Source: Oceanisphaera psychrotolerans
Lineage (GTDB): Bacteria; Pseudomonadota; Gammaproteobacteria; Enterobacterales; Aeromonadaceae
Assembly (NCBI RefSeq): GCF_001870485.1
Contig: NZ_MDKE01000007.1
Span: 25,823 to 89,822 of the forward strand
Reading direction: 5' to 3'
Length of the DNA stretch: 64,000 nt
Numbering within the stretch: the stretch's first letter is position 1; every line of letters starts with the position of its first letter. The translations under genes and the position numbers were made by a program. Below the pieces are notes generated by a model, which worked only from the letters and a program-made list of their open reading frames with translations, was not told where the DNA came from and ran no database searches. Positions 55,881 to 64,000 of this stretch are shown here, piece after piece.

Positions 55881-56597
55881 TTACTGGGGCCGCACGCTGC
55901 CCTTGAGACCCGTCAGCCGCTCCAGCGCCGACAGCTGCTGTTCCAGCCGGGCTTTGCTGTCGGGACCGACCCATACCCGGTTCAGCTGCCCCTCACGGGG
56001 GACCGCCGGGGTAGTCTGGGCCCGATAGCCCGCCGCCCGCAGTTTGTTGACCAGCGCATTGACGTTGGCGGCATTGCGAAACGCCCCCAGCTGGACCACA
56101 TGATTTCCTTGCTGCGGCGCGACCTGCTGCGGAGTTACCTGTTGAGGCGCTATCTGTTTAATCACAGGCGCAGGCTGCACTATCGGTGCCGGTTTAATTA
56201 TCGGTGCGGGTTTCACCACCGGCGCCGGTTGAGGTGCAGGAGGAGCCGGCTTGGGCGCAGGCGGTGCCGGTTGCGGTTTGGGAGGCACCGGTTGTTCCAC
56301 CTGCTTAGGTGCCACCGGCGGAGCCTCCTTGGCCTGTTCCATCGCCCAGACCTCGGGCTTGGCTGCCACCGGCTCCGACTGGCCGGTCCTTTCCTGCTCG
56401 CCGGCGGACAACTGCTCGGCAGCCGGCGGCGCCGTCACCACCGGCCGCGCCGGCTCGAGTTCCGGACGCAGCGGTATGGTGACCGCCTCGTCAGGCGCCA
56501 GCTGTTGCTTGCCATCCAGCAGATCGGGCAGAAAAATAACGCCCAGCGCCACCAGAATGACGGTACCCACTAATCGATGCTGAAATTGTGTCGCCAA
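55881..56597 (-). CDS. dedD: DedD-like SPOR-domain cell division protein
   Basis: This 238-residue bitopic protein has an N-terminal anchor (LVGTVILVALGVIFLPDLL), a long Pro/Ala/Lys-rich linker of repeated PAP and KPAP units (about residues 85-155), and a C-terminal SPOR domain (HVVQLGAFRNAANVNALVNKLRAAGY) that binds denuded septal peptidoglycan. It follows folC and accD as in other gammaproteobacteria, but cvpA-purF, which normally come next, are absent here. Confidence 0.92.
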   Translation of the reverse strand: MATQFQHRLVGTVILVALGVIFLPDLLDGKQQLAPDEAVTIPLRPELEPARPVVTAPPAAEQLSAGEQERTGQSEPVAAKPEVWAMEQAKEAPPVAPKQVEQPVPPKPQPAPPAPKPAPPAPQPAPVVKPAPIIKPAPIVQPAPVIKQIAPQQVTPQQVAPQQGNHVVQLGAFRNAANVNALVNKLRAAGYRAQTTPAVPREGQLNRVWVGPDSKARLEQQLSALERLTGLKGSVRPQ

Positions 56598-56631
56598 CGC
56601 GCCCTTCCTCAGTTACTGCCTGTTATGTCGC

Positions 56632-57870
56632 TCATTGCGCCCTGTTCGCCAGCACGTCGGCAACGGTGAAGAAGGAGCCGAAGGCGATGATGACATCCTG
56701 CTCCCCCGCCGCGGCTTCTGCCGCCGCCAATGCCGCCGTGACCGAGCCGAAACACGTGCCCGGCTGCCGCTCGGCCAGTTCATCGGCACTGGCCCCACGA
56801 GGGCCACCGAGGCTGGCCAGATACCAGTCGTCCACCAGTCCGCGCAAGGGCGCCAGGCTGGCGGCAATGTCCTTGTCCTTGAGCATGCCCACCACCGCCA
56901 GGCAGCGCCCGCTGCCCTTGATAGCGGCCAGACGACTGGCCAGGTAACCGGCCGACTCCGGGTTATGGGCCACATCCACCCACAGCCCTGGTGTCAGCTG
57001 CTGCAAGCGGCCACTCAGGCGGGCCTGTTGCAGCCCCGACTTTATCGCCTCGATATCGAGGGCAAACGGAGACAACGCCAGGGTCGCCAGTGCCGTGGCC
57101 GCATTCATCAGCGGCAGGGACGGCAGTGGCAGGGCATCCAGACTCAGGCCAAGGCCGTGAAAACACCAGTCGTCGCCTTGCTGCTGCCATTGATAATCGC
57201 GTCCGGTGCAACTCAGCGGCGTGCCCAACTGCTCGGCATGGGCCAGCAGGCTGGCCGGCGGCTCGGGATCACCACAGACGGCCGGCTTGCCGGCCCGGAA
57301 AATACCGGCCTTTTCGAAGCCGATGGTTTCCCGGTCGGAGCCCAGCCAGTCGGTATGATCGAGTGCCACCGTGGTGACCACGGTCTGATCCGAGGCCACC
57401 ACATTGGTGGCATCCAGCCGGCCACCCAGACCCACCTCCAGCAACACCACCTCGGGCGCGGCATCGCGAAACAGCCACAGCGCCGCCAGGGTGGTGAACT
57501 CGAAGTAGGTCAACGCCACCTCGGCCCGGGCCGTTTCCACCGCGGCAAAGGCGGCACAAAACGACGCGGCAGACGGGCTGCTTCCGTCGATCCGCACCCG
57601 CTCTCGATAATCGACCAGGTGAGGAGAGGAGTAGACACCCACGCTGTGGCCGCCGGCCCGCAGCATGGCCTCGAGCAGGGCACAGGTCGTGCCCTTGCCG
57701 TTGGTGCCGCCGACGGTAATCACATGGCTGGGCAGGCTGAGCAGGCCCAGACGACCCGCCACCAGCGTCATGCGCTCCAGCCCCAGCTCGATATGAGCCA
57801 TGTTGAGGCTTTCCAGTACCACCAGCCAGTCGGCAAGCGAGCGGCGGCGAGAGTCGACAGGGGTGCTCAT
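56632..57870 (-). CDS. folC: bifunctional folylpolyglutamate/dihydrofolate synthase
   Basis: FolC (412 residues) makes dihydrofolate and adds gamma-glutamates to folates. It has VGGTNGKGTTCALLEAML (P-loop), SSPHLVDYRERVRIDG, LEVGLGGRLDATNVV and DVAHNPESA. Its start overlaps the accD stop by 1 bp. Confidence 0.96.
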   Translation of the reverse strand: MSTPVDSRRRSLADWLVVLESLNMAHIELGLERMTLVAGRLGLLSLPSHVITVGGTNGKGTTCALLEAMLRAGGHSVGVYSSPHLVDYRERVRIDGSSPSAASFCAAFAAVETARAEVALTYFEFTTLAALWLFRDAAPEVVLLEVGLGGRLDATNVVASDQTVVTTVALDHTDWLGSDRETIGFEKAGIFRAGKPAVCGDPEPPASLLAHAEQLGTPLSCTGRDYQWQQQGDDWCFHGLGLSLDALPLPSLPLMNAATALATLALSPFALDIEAIKSGLQQARLSGRLQQLTPGLWVDVAHNPESAGYLASRLAAIKGSGRCLAVVGMLKDKDIAASLAPLRGLVDDWYLASLGGPRGASADELAERQPGTCFGSVTAALAAAEAAAGEQDVIIAFGSFFTVADVLANRAQ

Positions 57871-58733
57871 CAGAACTCGGCAGGCTCCTGGTTCATCAGC
57901 TTGCCGATGAGGCCAGCCAGCTTGTCGCGCATTTCACGACGATCGATGATCATGTCGATGGCGCCGTGCTCCAGCAGGAATTCGCTGCGCTGGAAACCCT
58001 CGGGCAGCTTTTCCCGTACCGTCTGTTCGATGACGCGCGGACCGGCAAAACCGATCAAGGCCTTGGGTTCGCCGACGTTGACGTCGCCCAGCATCGCCAG
58101 ACTAGCAGAGACACCGCCCATGGTCGGGTCGGTCAATACCGAGATATACGGCAGACCCGCCTGCGACAGACGATTAAGCGCGGCACTGGTCTTGGCCATC
58201 TGCATCAGCGAGAACAGGGCTTCCTGCATGCGGGCACCACCGGAGGCGGAGAAACACACCAGGGCACGGTTTTCTGCGATACAGGCATCCACCGCCTTGA
58301 CAAAGCGTGCGCCCACCACCGAAGCCATGGACCCCCCCATGAAGGAGAACTCGAAGGCACAGGCCGCCACCGGCAGGCCCTTGAGGGTACCGGTCATCAC
58401 CACCATGGCGTCTTTTTCATTGCTGCTTTTCTGGGCGGCACTGATCCGGTCTTTATATTTCTTGGAGTCCTTGAACTTGAGCACGTCCTGGGGCTCCAGT
58501 TCGGCTCCCAGCTCGACCCGGCCACCCTGATCGAGGAACTTGTCCAGTCGCAGCCGGGCGCTGATGCGCATGTGGTGATCGCACTTGGGACAGACTTCCA
58601 GATTGCGGTCCAATTCGGCCCGGTATAATACCTGCTCGCAATTGGCGCACTTGGTCCAGACCCCTTCCGGGATATTGTGACGACGAACACCGATGTTTTT
58701 GTTCTTGGGAAGAATTTTCTCAAGCCAACTCAT
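57870..58733 (-). CDS. accD: acetyl-CoA carboxylase carboxyltransferase subunit beta
   Basis: AccD (287 residues) opens with a C4 zinc ribbon ([21 protein letters not shown]) and continues with the carboxyltransferase core, including [19 protein letters not shown] and [17 protein letters not shown]. With AccA it transfers carboxyl groups to acetyl-CoA. It leads a unit accD-folC-dedD. The 262 bp between truA and accD hold its promoter. Confidence 0.97.
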   Translation of the reverse strand: MSWLEKILPKNKNIGVRRHNIPEGVWTKCANCEQVLYRAELDRNLEVCPKCDHHMRISARLRLDKFLDQGGRVELGAELEPQDVLKFKDSKKYKDRISAAQKSSNEKDAMVVMTGTLKGLPVAACAFEFSFMGGSMASVVGARFVKAVDACIAENRALVCFSASGGARMQEALFSLMQMAKTSAALNRLSQAGLPYISVLTDPTMGGVSASLAMLGDVNVGEPKALIGFAGPRVIEQTVREKLPEGFQRSEFLLEHGAIDMIIDRREMRDKLAGLIGKLMNQEPAEF

Positions 58734-58995
58734 GGAAATCCTTAGCGTTATTGCATGGTTGTTGCGTAGTAATTACATAGTTATCACGCAGTCTGGTCAG
58801 GTTGGGCGGCCCGGTCCGTCGACCGATGCCAGCGCGCAGGCAGCAATGCCCGCCCTTGCCCGCTTCACTGCCAGCCCGGTTTGCCGAACCCTGCCCATCT
58901 GGCGCGGCTCGGCCATTATCTGGCTGGCATTAAACCATATATCTGCATGCAGGTTGATAAAAAACTTAAGCCTGCCGGTACTGGTCCTACCCCGA

Positions 58996-59790
58996 TCAGC
59001 GCAACTGATCCGGTAGCCATAACGGACCGGGCACCGAGACCGGTAAACCGAGCTCGGCAGGGTAATCCACCTCCACCAGGTAAAGCCCACCCGCCTTGGC
59101 GGTGGGGCCGGCCAGGTTGCGGTCCCGGCCTTCCAGTATTTCCTTGACCCAGCCGGCGTCGGCCTGACCCATGCCTACCATCAGCAGGGTGCCGGTGATA
59201 TTACGCACCATATGATGCAGGAAGGCATTGGCCTTGATGTCGAGCACCACATAATGGCCGTAACGCTGCACATTCAGGTGCATGATGTTGCGATTAGGGC
59301 TGCGCGACTGACACTGTACCGCCCGGAAGGCGCTGAAGTCCCGTTCGCCCAGCAGACACTGGCCCGCTTCATGCATTTTCTGGGCATCTATCTCGCCGAC
59401 ATAATGGCTGACGCCACTGCCATGAATGGCCGGCCGCATATTATGGTTGAAGATGATGTAGCGATAGCGACGGGCGGTGGCGCTGAAGCGGGCATGAAAG
59501 TCGTCATTCATCGTCTTGACCCAGCGCACCGCAATGCCCGGTGGCAGATTGGCATTCATGCCCAGGGTCCAGGCTCCGGGCGGACGGTCGGCATGGGTAT
59601 CAAAGTGCACCACCTGACCGGTACCGTGCACACCGGCATCGGTTCGGCCGGCACATTGTACGTCCACCGGATGATCGGCAATCTTTGAAAGGGCTTTTTC
59701 CACCTCAGCCTGAATACTGGGGACTTCCCGTTGACGCTGCCAGCCATAATAGCCGCTGCCGTCATACTCGATGCCAAGGGCAATACGCAT
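58996..59790 (-). CDS. truA: tRNA pseudouridine(38-40) synthase
   Basis: TruA (264 residues from 59790) contains the catalytic aspartate in [18 protein letters not shown] and the fold motifs [26 protein letters not shown] and [15 protein letters not shown] start at [11 protein letters not shown]; the upstream MELI is four codons longer. It is followed by an accD-side spacer. Confidence 0.97.
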   Translation of the reverse strand: MRIALGIEYDGSGYYGWQRQREVPSIQAEVEKALSKIADHPVDVQCAGRTDAGVHGTGQVVHFDTHADRPPGAWTLGMNANLPPGIAVRWVKTMNDDFHARFSATARRYRYIIFNHNMRPAIHGSGVSHYVGEIDAQKMHEAGQCLLGERDFSAFRAVQCQSRSPNRNIMHLNVQRYGHYVVLDIKANAFLHHMVRNITGTLLMVGMGQADAGWVKEILEGRDRNLAGPTAKAGGLYLVEVDYPAELGLPVSVPGPLWLPDQLR

Positions 59791-59845
59791 AATCAGTTCC
59801 AAGGGTAAAAAAGGACGGCAATTATACCCGTTACCGCCATAAATT

Positions 59846-59876
59846 GAAGAACCGGCCTCAGGACGAGGCCGGTGAC
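59846..59876 (-). terminator. fimV terminator
   Basis: On the minus strand ACCGGCCTC-GTCCT-GAGGCCGGT is followed by TCTTCAATTTATG, just after the fimV stop. The T content is moderate. Confidence 0.6.
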
Positions 59877-59882
59877 AGGAGA

Positions 59883-61739
59883 TTATCGCTTGGCCAGTCG
59901 CTGCAACAGCTTCTGAGCGTCACGCCGTTGCTCTTCATTACCCCGCTCCAGCGCCTCGTTCAGCAAGTCGCGGGCACTGTCGATATCGTCGATTTCGATG
60001 TAGGCACGAGCCAGATCCAGCCTGGCTCCCATGCCCCCTTCGTCGACGTCGATATCGACCCCCTGGCTCTGACCGAGCACATCGGCATATTCATCCAGCT
60101 CTAAATCCAGATCCAGTTTACGCTCGTAGTCCCGGTCCATCCCTTCGCTCAAGTCCGCCTCGGCCATCAATTGATCCACCGAGACATAATCGGCATCGGC
60201 AGCCTTCTGTTCCGGGGCTGGCTCAGGTGGCGACTGGGAGGGTGCCTTCTGACCCGGAACGTCGCTCGCCGCAGACGAAGTATCGTTGAACAGCAGCTCG
60301 TCAATATCGTCGTTTGATACCCTGGGCTCCTGATGGCCGTCTGTCGCCATTTCGTCCTCAAACAGCATCTCCGAAAAGTCGACGTCCCTGGATGCCGCCG
60401 ACGCAGCTGTCTCGGGAGTCGGCTCTTCCGCCTGCCGGCGCTGAGCCTCTTCTTCTTCCAGTCGTTGCTGCTCCTCCAGAAAGCGGGCAAAGGCATCTTC
60501 ATCGATTTCCGGCTCGGGCGAGGACACCTCGGGGTCGGGCTGGGGATCGGACTCGAACCGGGGCTCCGCTTCGGCAAAGACGGTCGATTCCGGCTCCGCC
60601 GTGCTGGAGAACAGATCATCAAACTCATCACGTTCGCCAGCCATCATCACCGAGGTGCTTTCAGACAGCTCCTGCTCCTGTTCGGCCAGATCCCGACGGA
60701 CCCGGTTACGCCACCACAGAGTAAACAACGCCAACAGCAGCAAGGCCGGCAGGGTCAGTACCAGTGCCAGATTCAACGGGTTGGTCAGCAGCTCATCCAG
60801 CCAACTGCCGATACCGGCTTCTTTCTGTTCCGGCACGGCCGGGGCATCCGCCTGCCGCAACTGCTTCAATTCCTCCACCTCGACCGTTAACCGGGTCAGC
60901 CGCTGACGCAGTGCCTGGTTGTTATCCGCCAGGGCTGCCAACTGCTCATTGGACATGGCCACCTGCTCGCGCAGTTCATCCATCAACTGCAGTTGCAGGC
61001 GGGCCAGCGTCATCTCTTCGGCCTGTTCCGGTTCCGAGGCCGGAGGGGGAGCGGTAACGGCGGGCACCGCCGGCGCGGCCTTGGGCTCACTCAGCAGGCT
61101 GGCGCCGCTGTTGGCGGGCTGTACGGCCGTCACTGTCGCCGGTTGAACCGGCGGCACCGCCGCCACCGGTGGCGCTTCCTGTACTGCCTTCGCCGACGCG
61201 CCATTCGGGCTCACCGTGACCGCCGCTGGTGCCGCCGGCTTCGGCCCGGCGACCGTTTGCGTTTGCACGGGTTTCGGGGCCGGTTTCGACGCCGTGGCGA
61301 CCCGACTGGCGGTACGATTACCCTGGCGGCTTAAACGACGAAATTCGGCCTCGGCTTCCCCGGGCGAACGCTGCCGGGCCTGTGACTGGGTCGGCAGCCG
61401 CAGCCTGGCTCCCCGCTGCAGGTAATTGATATTACCGCGCACGAAGGCCTGGGGATTGAGATGATAAAGCGCGATCATGGTCTGCTGCACCGTGACCGGT
61501 GCCTGAGTATGACGGGCGGCAATACCCCAAAGGGTATCGGTGCTGCGAACCGGACCATAGCGGCCCGGACTGGCCACCGGCTGAGCCGGCGCCGATGACG
61601 GCACGGCGGCTGGCGGTGCCGATGCCGCCGACTCCGGGCCTCTCAGCTCGATATAAAACTCGCCCTGTGCCAACACAGGGGCGGAGCAGGCCAGCCACCA
61701 GGCCAGACCGACACCAATACGGGGTCTGAGTCGCTTCAT
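59883..61739 (-). CDS. fimV: FimV-like polar/pilus assembly protein
   Basis: This protein of about 618 residues has a signal peptide ([18 protein letters not shown]), a LysM-type peptidoglycan-binding region ([21 protein letters not shown]), a Pro/Ala-rich linker, a helical stretch ([19 protein letters not shown]), one membrane helix ([20 protein letters not shown]), an acidic cytoplasmic region and a C-terminal TPR-like FimV domain ([29 protein letters not shown]). It is shorter than the Pseudomonas protein. FimV organises the cell pole and type IV pili. Start at 61739 was chosen over 61799 by signal-peptide fit and AGGATAAAAG. Confidence 0.9.
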   Translation of the reverse strand: MKRLRPRIGVGLAWWLACSAPVLAQGEFYIELRGPESAASAPPAAVPSSAPAQPVASPGRYGPVRSTDTLWGIAARHTQAPVTVQQTMIALYHLNPQAFVRGNINYLQRGARLRLPTQSQARQRSPGEAEAEFRRLSRQGNRTASRVATASKPAPKPVQTQTVAGPKPAAPAAVTVSPNGASAKAVQEAPPVAAVPPVQPATVTAVQPANSGASLLSEPKAAPAVPAVTAPPPASEPEQAEEMTLARLQLQLMDELREQVAMSNEQLAALADNNQALRQRLTRLTVEVEELKQLRQADAPAVPEQKEAGIGSWLDELLTNPLNLALVLTLPALLLLALFTLWWRNRVRRDLAEQEQELSESTSVMMAGERDEFDDLFSSTAEPESTVFAEAEPRFESDPQPDPEVSSPEPEIDEDAFARFLEEQQRLEEEEAQRRQAEEPTPETAASAASRDVDFSEMLFEDEMATDGHQEPRVSNDDIDELLFNDTSSAASDVPGQKAPSQSPPEPAPEQKAADADYVSVDQLMAEADLSEGMDRDYERKLDLDLELDEYADVLGQSQGVDIDVDEGGMGARLDLARAYIEIDDIDSARDLLNEALERGNEEQRRDAQKLLQRLAKR

Positions 61740-61835
61740 TATGTCTTTTATCCTTTTCCTGACTCTGTGCCGGAGCATCCGACGGTCAAGGCTCGCCATG
61801 GCATCAGTGTAGAAAAAAACAGTGCCAATAGGAAC

Positions 61836-62984
61836 TTATCTGTCCGCTTTCTCTGTCAACAGGCTATCGGCACTCCCGCCTGATACTTTAAACCCCAGTG
61901 ACTCGCCGTTGCCGACCGTGCCCAGCAACCGTAACGAACCGAGCTCCCGACGCTGGGGATAATGCTTGCGCAAACGGTCAAAAAAGCCCGTCTGCCCCAG
62001 GAACTGGCGAAAGGCGGCATCGTCCAGTTCGATGTCGTACACCAGTCGCACCAGTCGCGCCACCACGGCCTGATCCGGCGCCTCGTTCAAATGCAGTGCC
62101 TCGATGGGCGGCGGAGGCAACAGCTGTTCGGGAGTAAAGCGCCTGTCGTTCCCCAGTTGCTCGCACAGAGCCCGGTAAAGCGCAAAGGTGCCTCTCACCT
62201 TGCCCTCAAGGCTATAGCCGGCGATATGGGGGGTCGCGATCAACACATGCGGCACCAGCGGCGCCAGTACCTCGGGCTCGTGCTCCCACACATCCATGAC
62301 CAGTGTCAGCGGAGAGGGACCCTGTTGCCGGGCTAGCAGCGCCTGATTATCCCATACGTCTCCCCGGCAGGCGTTGATCAGTACCTGATCACCGCTGAGC
62401 CCGGCGATGGTCGCCTGATCCAGCAGATGCCAGGTCGGATGATCGCCACCATGAATCAGGGGCACATGAAAACTGACGATATCGGCGGCCAGTGCCTGTT
62501 CAAGTCCGACAAAAGCAGTCGGGTCCCGTTGCGCCCTCGGCGGATCGCACAACAGCACCGTCATGCCCAGTGCCCGGGCTCGCGCGGCCACCTCGGCACC
62601 GGTATTACCGACCCCCACCACGCCCAGGGTTTTGCCCTGAAGTTGCCAGCCCTTGTGCACCGCCACCCGCAGCAAGGCCGCCAGTACATAGTCACCCACC
62701 GCCACCTTGTTGCAGCCGGGTGCACTGGCGAAGGCGATACCCCGCCGGGCCAGCAGTTCGGTGTCGATATGGTCGCAGCCAATGGTGGCCGTGCCCACAA
62801 AGCTCAGTCGCTCGGCCTGAGCCAGCAAGGCGGCATCTACCCCTGTAATGGAACGCACCAGCAGCACATCCACATCACGCAACTGCTCCGGGCTGATTTC
62901 CCGACCGGGGCAGGTCACCACCTCGGCCCAGTCACCAAACAGCTCCTGCACGAAGGGCATATTTTCATCGGCCAGTATTTTCAT
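61836..62984 (-). CDS. pdxB: erythronate-4-phosphate dehydrogenase
   Basis: PdxB (382 residues) makes 2-oxo-3-hydroxy-4-phosphobutanoate for pyridoxal phosphate. It has the dehydrogenase NAD site GKTLGVVGVGNTGAEVAARA, catalytic-loop residues in ACRGDVWDNQALL and TPHIAGYSLEGK, plus the family-specific C-terminal dimerisation domain. It precedes fimV; usg/asd, which often lie between them, are absent. Confidence 0.95.
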   Translation of the reverse strand: MKILADENMPFVQELFGDWAEVVTCPGREISPEQLRDVDVLLVRSITGVDAALLAQAERLSFVGTATIGCDHIDTELLARRGIAFASAPGCNKVAVGDYVLAALLRVAVHKGWQLQGKTLGVVGVGNTGAEVAARARALGMTVLLCDPPRAQRDPTAFVGLEQALAADIVSFHVPLIHGGDHPTWHLLDQATIAGLSGDQVLINACRGDVWDNQALLARQQGPSPLTLVMDVWEHEPEVLAPLVPHVLIATPHIAGYSLEGKVRGTFALYRALCEQLGNDRRFTPEQLLPPPPIEALHLNEAPDQAVVARLVRLVYDIELDDAAFRQFLGQTGFFDRLRKHYPQRRELGSLRLLGTVGNGESLGFKVSGGSADSLLTEKADR

Positions 62985-63096
62985 CGACTACCTCCTGTAA
63001 TGGCGGCTCATTGTACCCCGAGTTGCAGCCAGCTTCAGCTTCCATCAACCAGCCGTTTTGCTAGAATCGCCGCTTTCCTCCCTGTGACTTCTTTTT

Positions 63097-63834
63097 ATGA
63101 CACCACGATTGTTGTTCACGGTGCTGGCGATACTGATACTGCCGGTCGCCATCGCCAGTCTGGGGTATCACTGGCACTGGCACTGGCACTGGTTTCCGCT
63201 GCTGGACCTGGATGATACTCCTGCGCTACTGGCCTATGGCCTGACCCTGTCGGTCGGTAACGTCGGCATCGTCTTTACCCTGCTGGCCTTGAGCCTGCTG
63301 GCCCTGCACCGCTGGCGGCGGCGACCGGGACAGTGGCTGGTGTTCTTCTTCTGCCTGATGGCCGCCCTGGGCAGCGCCTTTGTTACCAAGACCATCGCCA
63401 AGCAATACTTCAAAGAGCCCCGACCTTATGTGCTGTGGCTGGCCGAACAGGGCAGGCTCGCCGACAGCGACCGTTTTTATGCCCAGTTGCCGTCGATACG
63501 GGAACAGTGGCTGGCGGATGGTCTGAGAGAAATGCCGGAGCGACAGGTGCCGGGCTGGCTAAAGCTGCACTGGCAGGATGAGGTCAGCTACTCCTTCCCG
63601 TCCGGGCATTCGATTGCCGTCATGACCATCGCCGGCTTCTATTGTCTGTTGCTGCTTTATCACCGTCGCTCACCCTGGCTGGTTACGGCCCTCGCCTCTT
63701 GGGCGGTGGCAGTGTGTTATTCCCGGCTGTTGCTGGGTCTGCACTGGCCGGTGGACATACTGGCCAGCAGCGTGCTGGGCGTCATGTTCGGCGTGCTGGG
63801 CGCCTGGGGCTTCATTCGCTGGGATCGGCGCTGA
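63097..63834 (+). CDS. pgpB: PAP2-family membrane phosphatase (PgpB-like)
   Basis: This 245-residue membrane protein has the three PAP2 motifs KTIAKQYFKEPRP, SFPSGH and SRLLLGLHWPVD, so it is probably a phosphatidylglycerophosphate/undecaprenyl-diphosphate phosphatase. An odd run of alternating His-Trp (HWHWHWHW) follows the first membrane helix and is encoded by four CACTGG repeats. The start at 63097 (MTPRLL) follows weak signals. Confidence 0.85.
   Translation: MTPRLLFTVLAILILPVAIASLGYHWHWHWHWFPLLDLDDTPALLAYGLTLSVGNVGIVFTLLALSLLALHRWRRRPGQWLVFFFCLMAALGSAFVTKTIAKQYFKEPRPYVLWLAEQGRLADSDRFYAQLPSIREQWLADGLREMPERQVPGWLKLHWQDEVSYSFPSGHSIAVMTIAGFYCLLLLYHRRSPWLVTALASWAVAVCYSRLLLGLHWPVDILASSVLGVMFGVLGAWGFIRWDRR
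63174..63197. repeat. in-frame CACTGG hexamer repeat
   Basis: Four contiguous CACTGG units encode (His-Trp)4. Gain or loss of a unit keeps the frame, so it changes only repeat length. Confidence 0.9.
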
Positions 63835-63885
63835 AAAACAAGTTGTAAGCCTGTCTCTTAGTCACAAATCAACGTGTGGAATAAA

Positions 63886-63945
63886 GAGGCAACAGGGTTG
63901 CCTCCTCCGACACGCTACAAGCATCCCTGTGACGCTCAGCAAATG
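63886..63945. repeat. dispersed intergenic repeat copy
   Basis: GAGGCAA-CAGGG-TTGCCTC (63886-63904) is a hairpin. CTCCGACACGCTACAAGCAT and CCCTGTGACGCTCAGC follow. The copy is the reverse complement of the IS1111 flanks at 51.27 and 52.69 kb. Confidence 0.7.
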
Positions 63946-64000
63946 CCATATATGGACACCTCGCTTTTCGCAAGTGAGGTTTCCGTGTTTTTGGCTATCA
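63946..64000 (-). mobile_element. right end of a second IS1111-type element (continues beyond window)
   Basis: ATATGGACACCTCGCTTTTC and the following GCAAGTGAGGTTTCCGT match, with a few differences, the reverse complement of the first IS's right end (52631-52680). The IS would run to the right of the window in the opposite orientation. Only about 55 bp are visible. Confidence 0.7.

Overview
The window is 64 kb of a G+C-rich gammaproteobacterial chromosome. Gene content and order (luxO-luxU-moaA, pdxB-fimV-truA-accD-folC-dedD, fabB/mnmC, nhaD, a GS/PuuR polyamine island) fit a marine or brackish member of the Aeromonadales of the Oceanimonas/Zobellella type. This is an inference from gene style, not a database match.

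Layout. 1-5.5 kb: 3' end of topA, a small protein, an alkyltransferase-like protein, a PAS chemoreceptor and a frameshifted ggt. 5.7-7.5 kb: tRNA-Gly, tRNA-Cys, a doubly frameshifted DUF1853 gene and a Nif3-family gene. 7.5-16.6 kb: the phosphorelay pair luxO-luxU, flanked on both sides by minus-strand intrinsic terminators that imply small RNAs, then moaA behind a Moco riboswitch. moaA is separated from moaBCDE by a YfcC transporter / M20 amidohydrolase / LysR module, and a relic of the moaA 3' end lies just before moaB. 17-18.9 kb: MetQ-like protein, alpha/beta hydrolase, DUF1289 protein. 18.9-30 kb: polyamine island with PuuB, two PuuA-like synthetases, an SpuC-type aminotransferase, a PotFGHI transporter and twin PuuR-like regulators. 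30-37.8 kb: MgtC/DUF4010 protein, lysC with a lysine riboswitch, argA, nhaD, and an UPF0016 Mn exporter with a yybP-ykoY riboswitch. 37.5-42.7 kb: nagB-nagA-nagC-yciH diverging from nagE over a palindromic operator. 42.7-43.3 kb: an ORF-free region with several DnaA boxes, then tRNA-Asn. 43.5-51 kb: uvrB, creA, corA, a secreted protein, mnmC and fabB. 51.3-52.7 kb: an IS110/IS1111-family element sitting in a dispersed repeat. 52.8-55.8 kb: a LysR gene diverging from aguB-aguA. 55.9-63.8 kb: dedD, folC, accD, truA, fimV, pdxB and a PAP2 phosphatase. The window ends inside the right end of a second related IS.

The genes connect metabolically: aguA/aguB make putrescine from agmatine, and the 19-30 kb island imports putrescine and degrades it by the gamma-glutamyl and transaminase routes.

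Seven single-base indels in otherwise well-conserved genes (ggt, DUF1853 twice, moaA, puuA1, the MgtC homologue, LysR), mostly at short homopolymers, suggest residual sequencing indels as strongly as real decay. The most interesting unexplained signals are the two minus-strand ncRNA candidates around luxOU (one with a near-consensus sigma-54 promoter and an upstream palindrome), the moaA relic with its inserted module, and the IS1111 element targeting a dispersed repeat.
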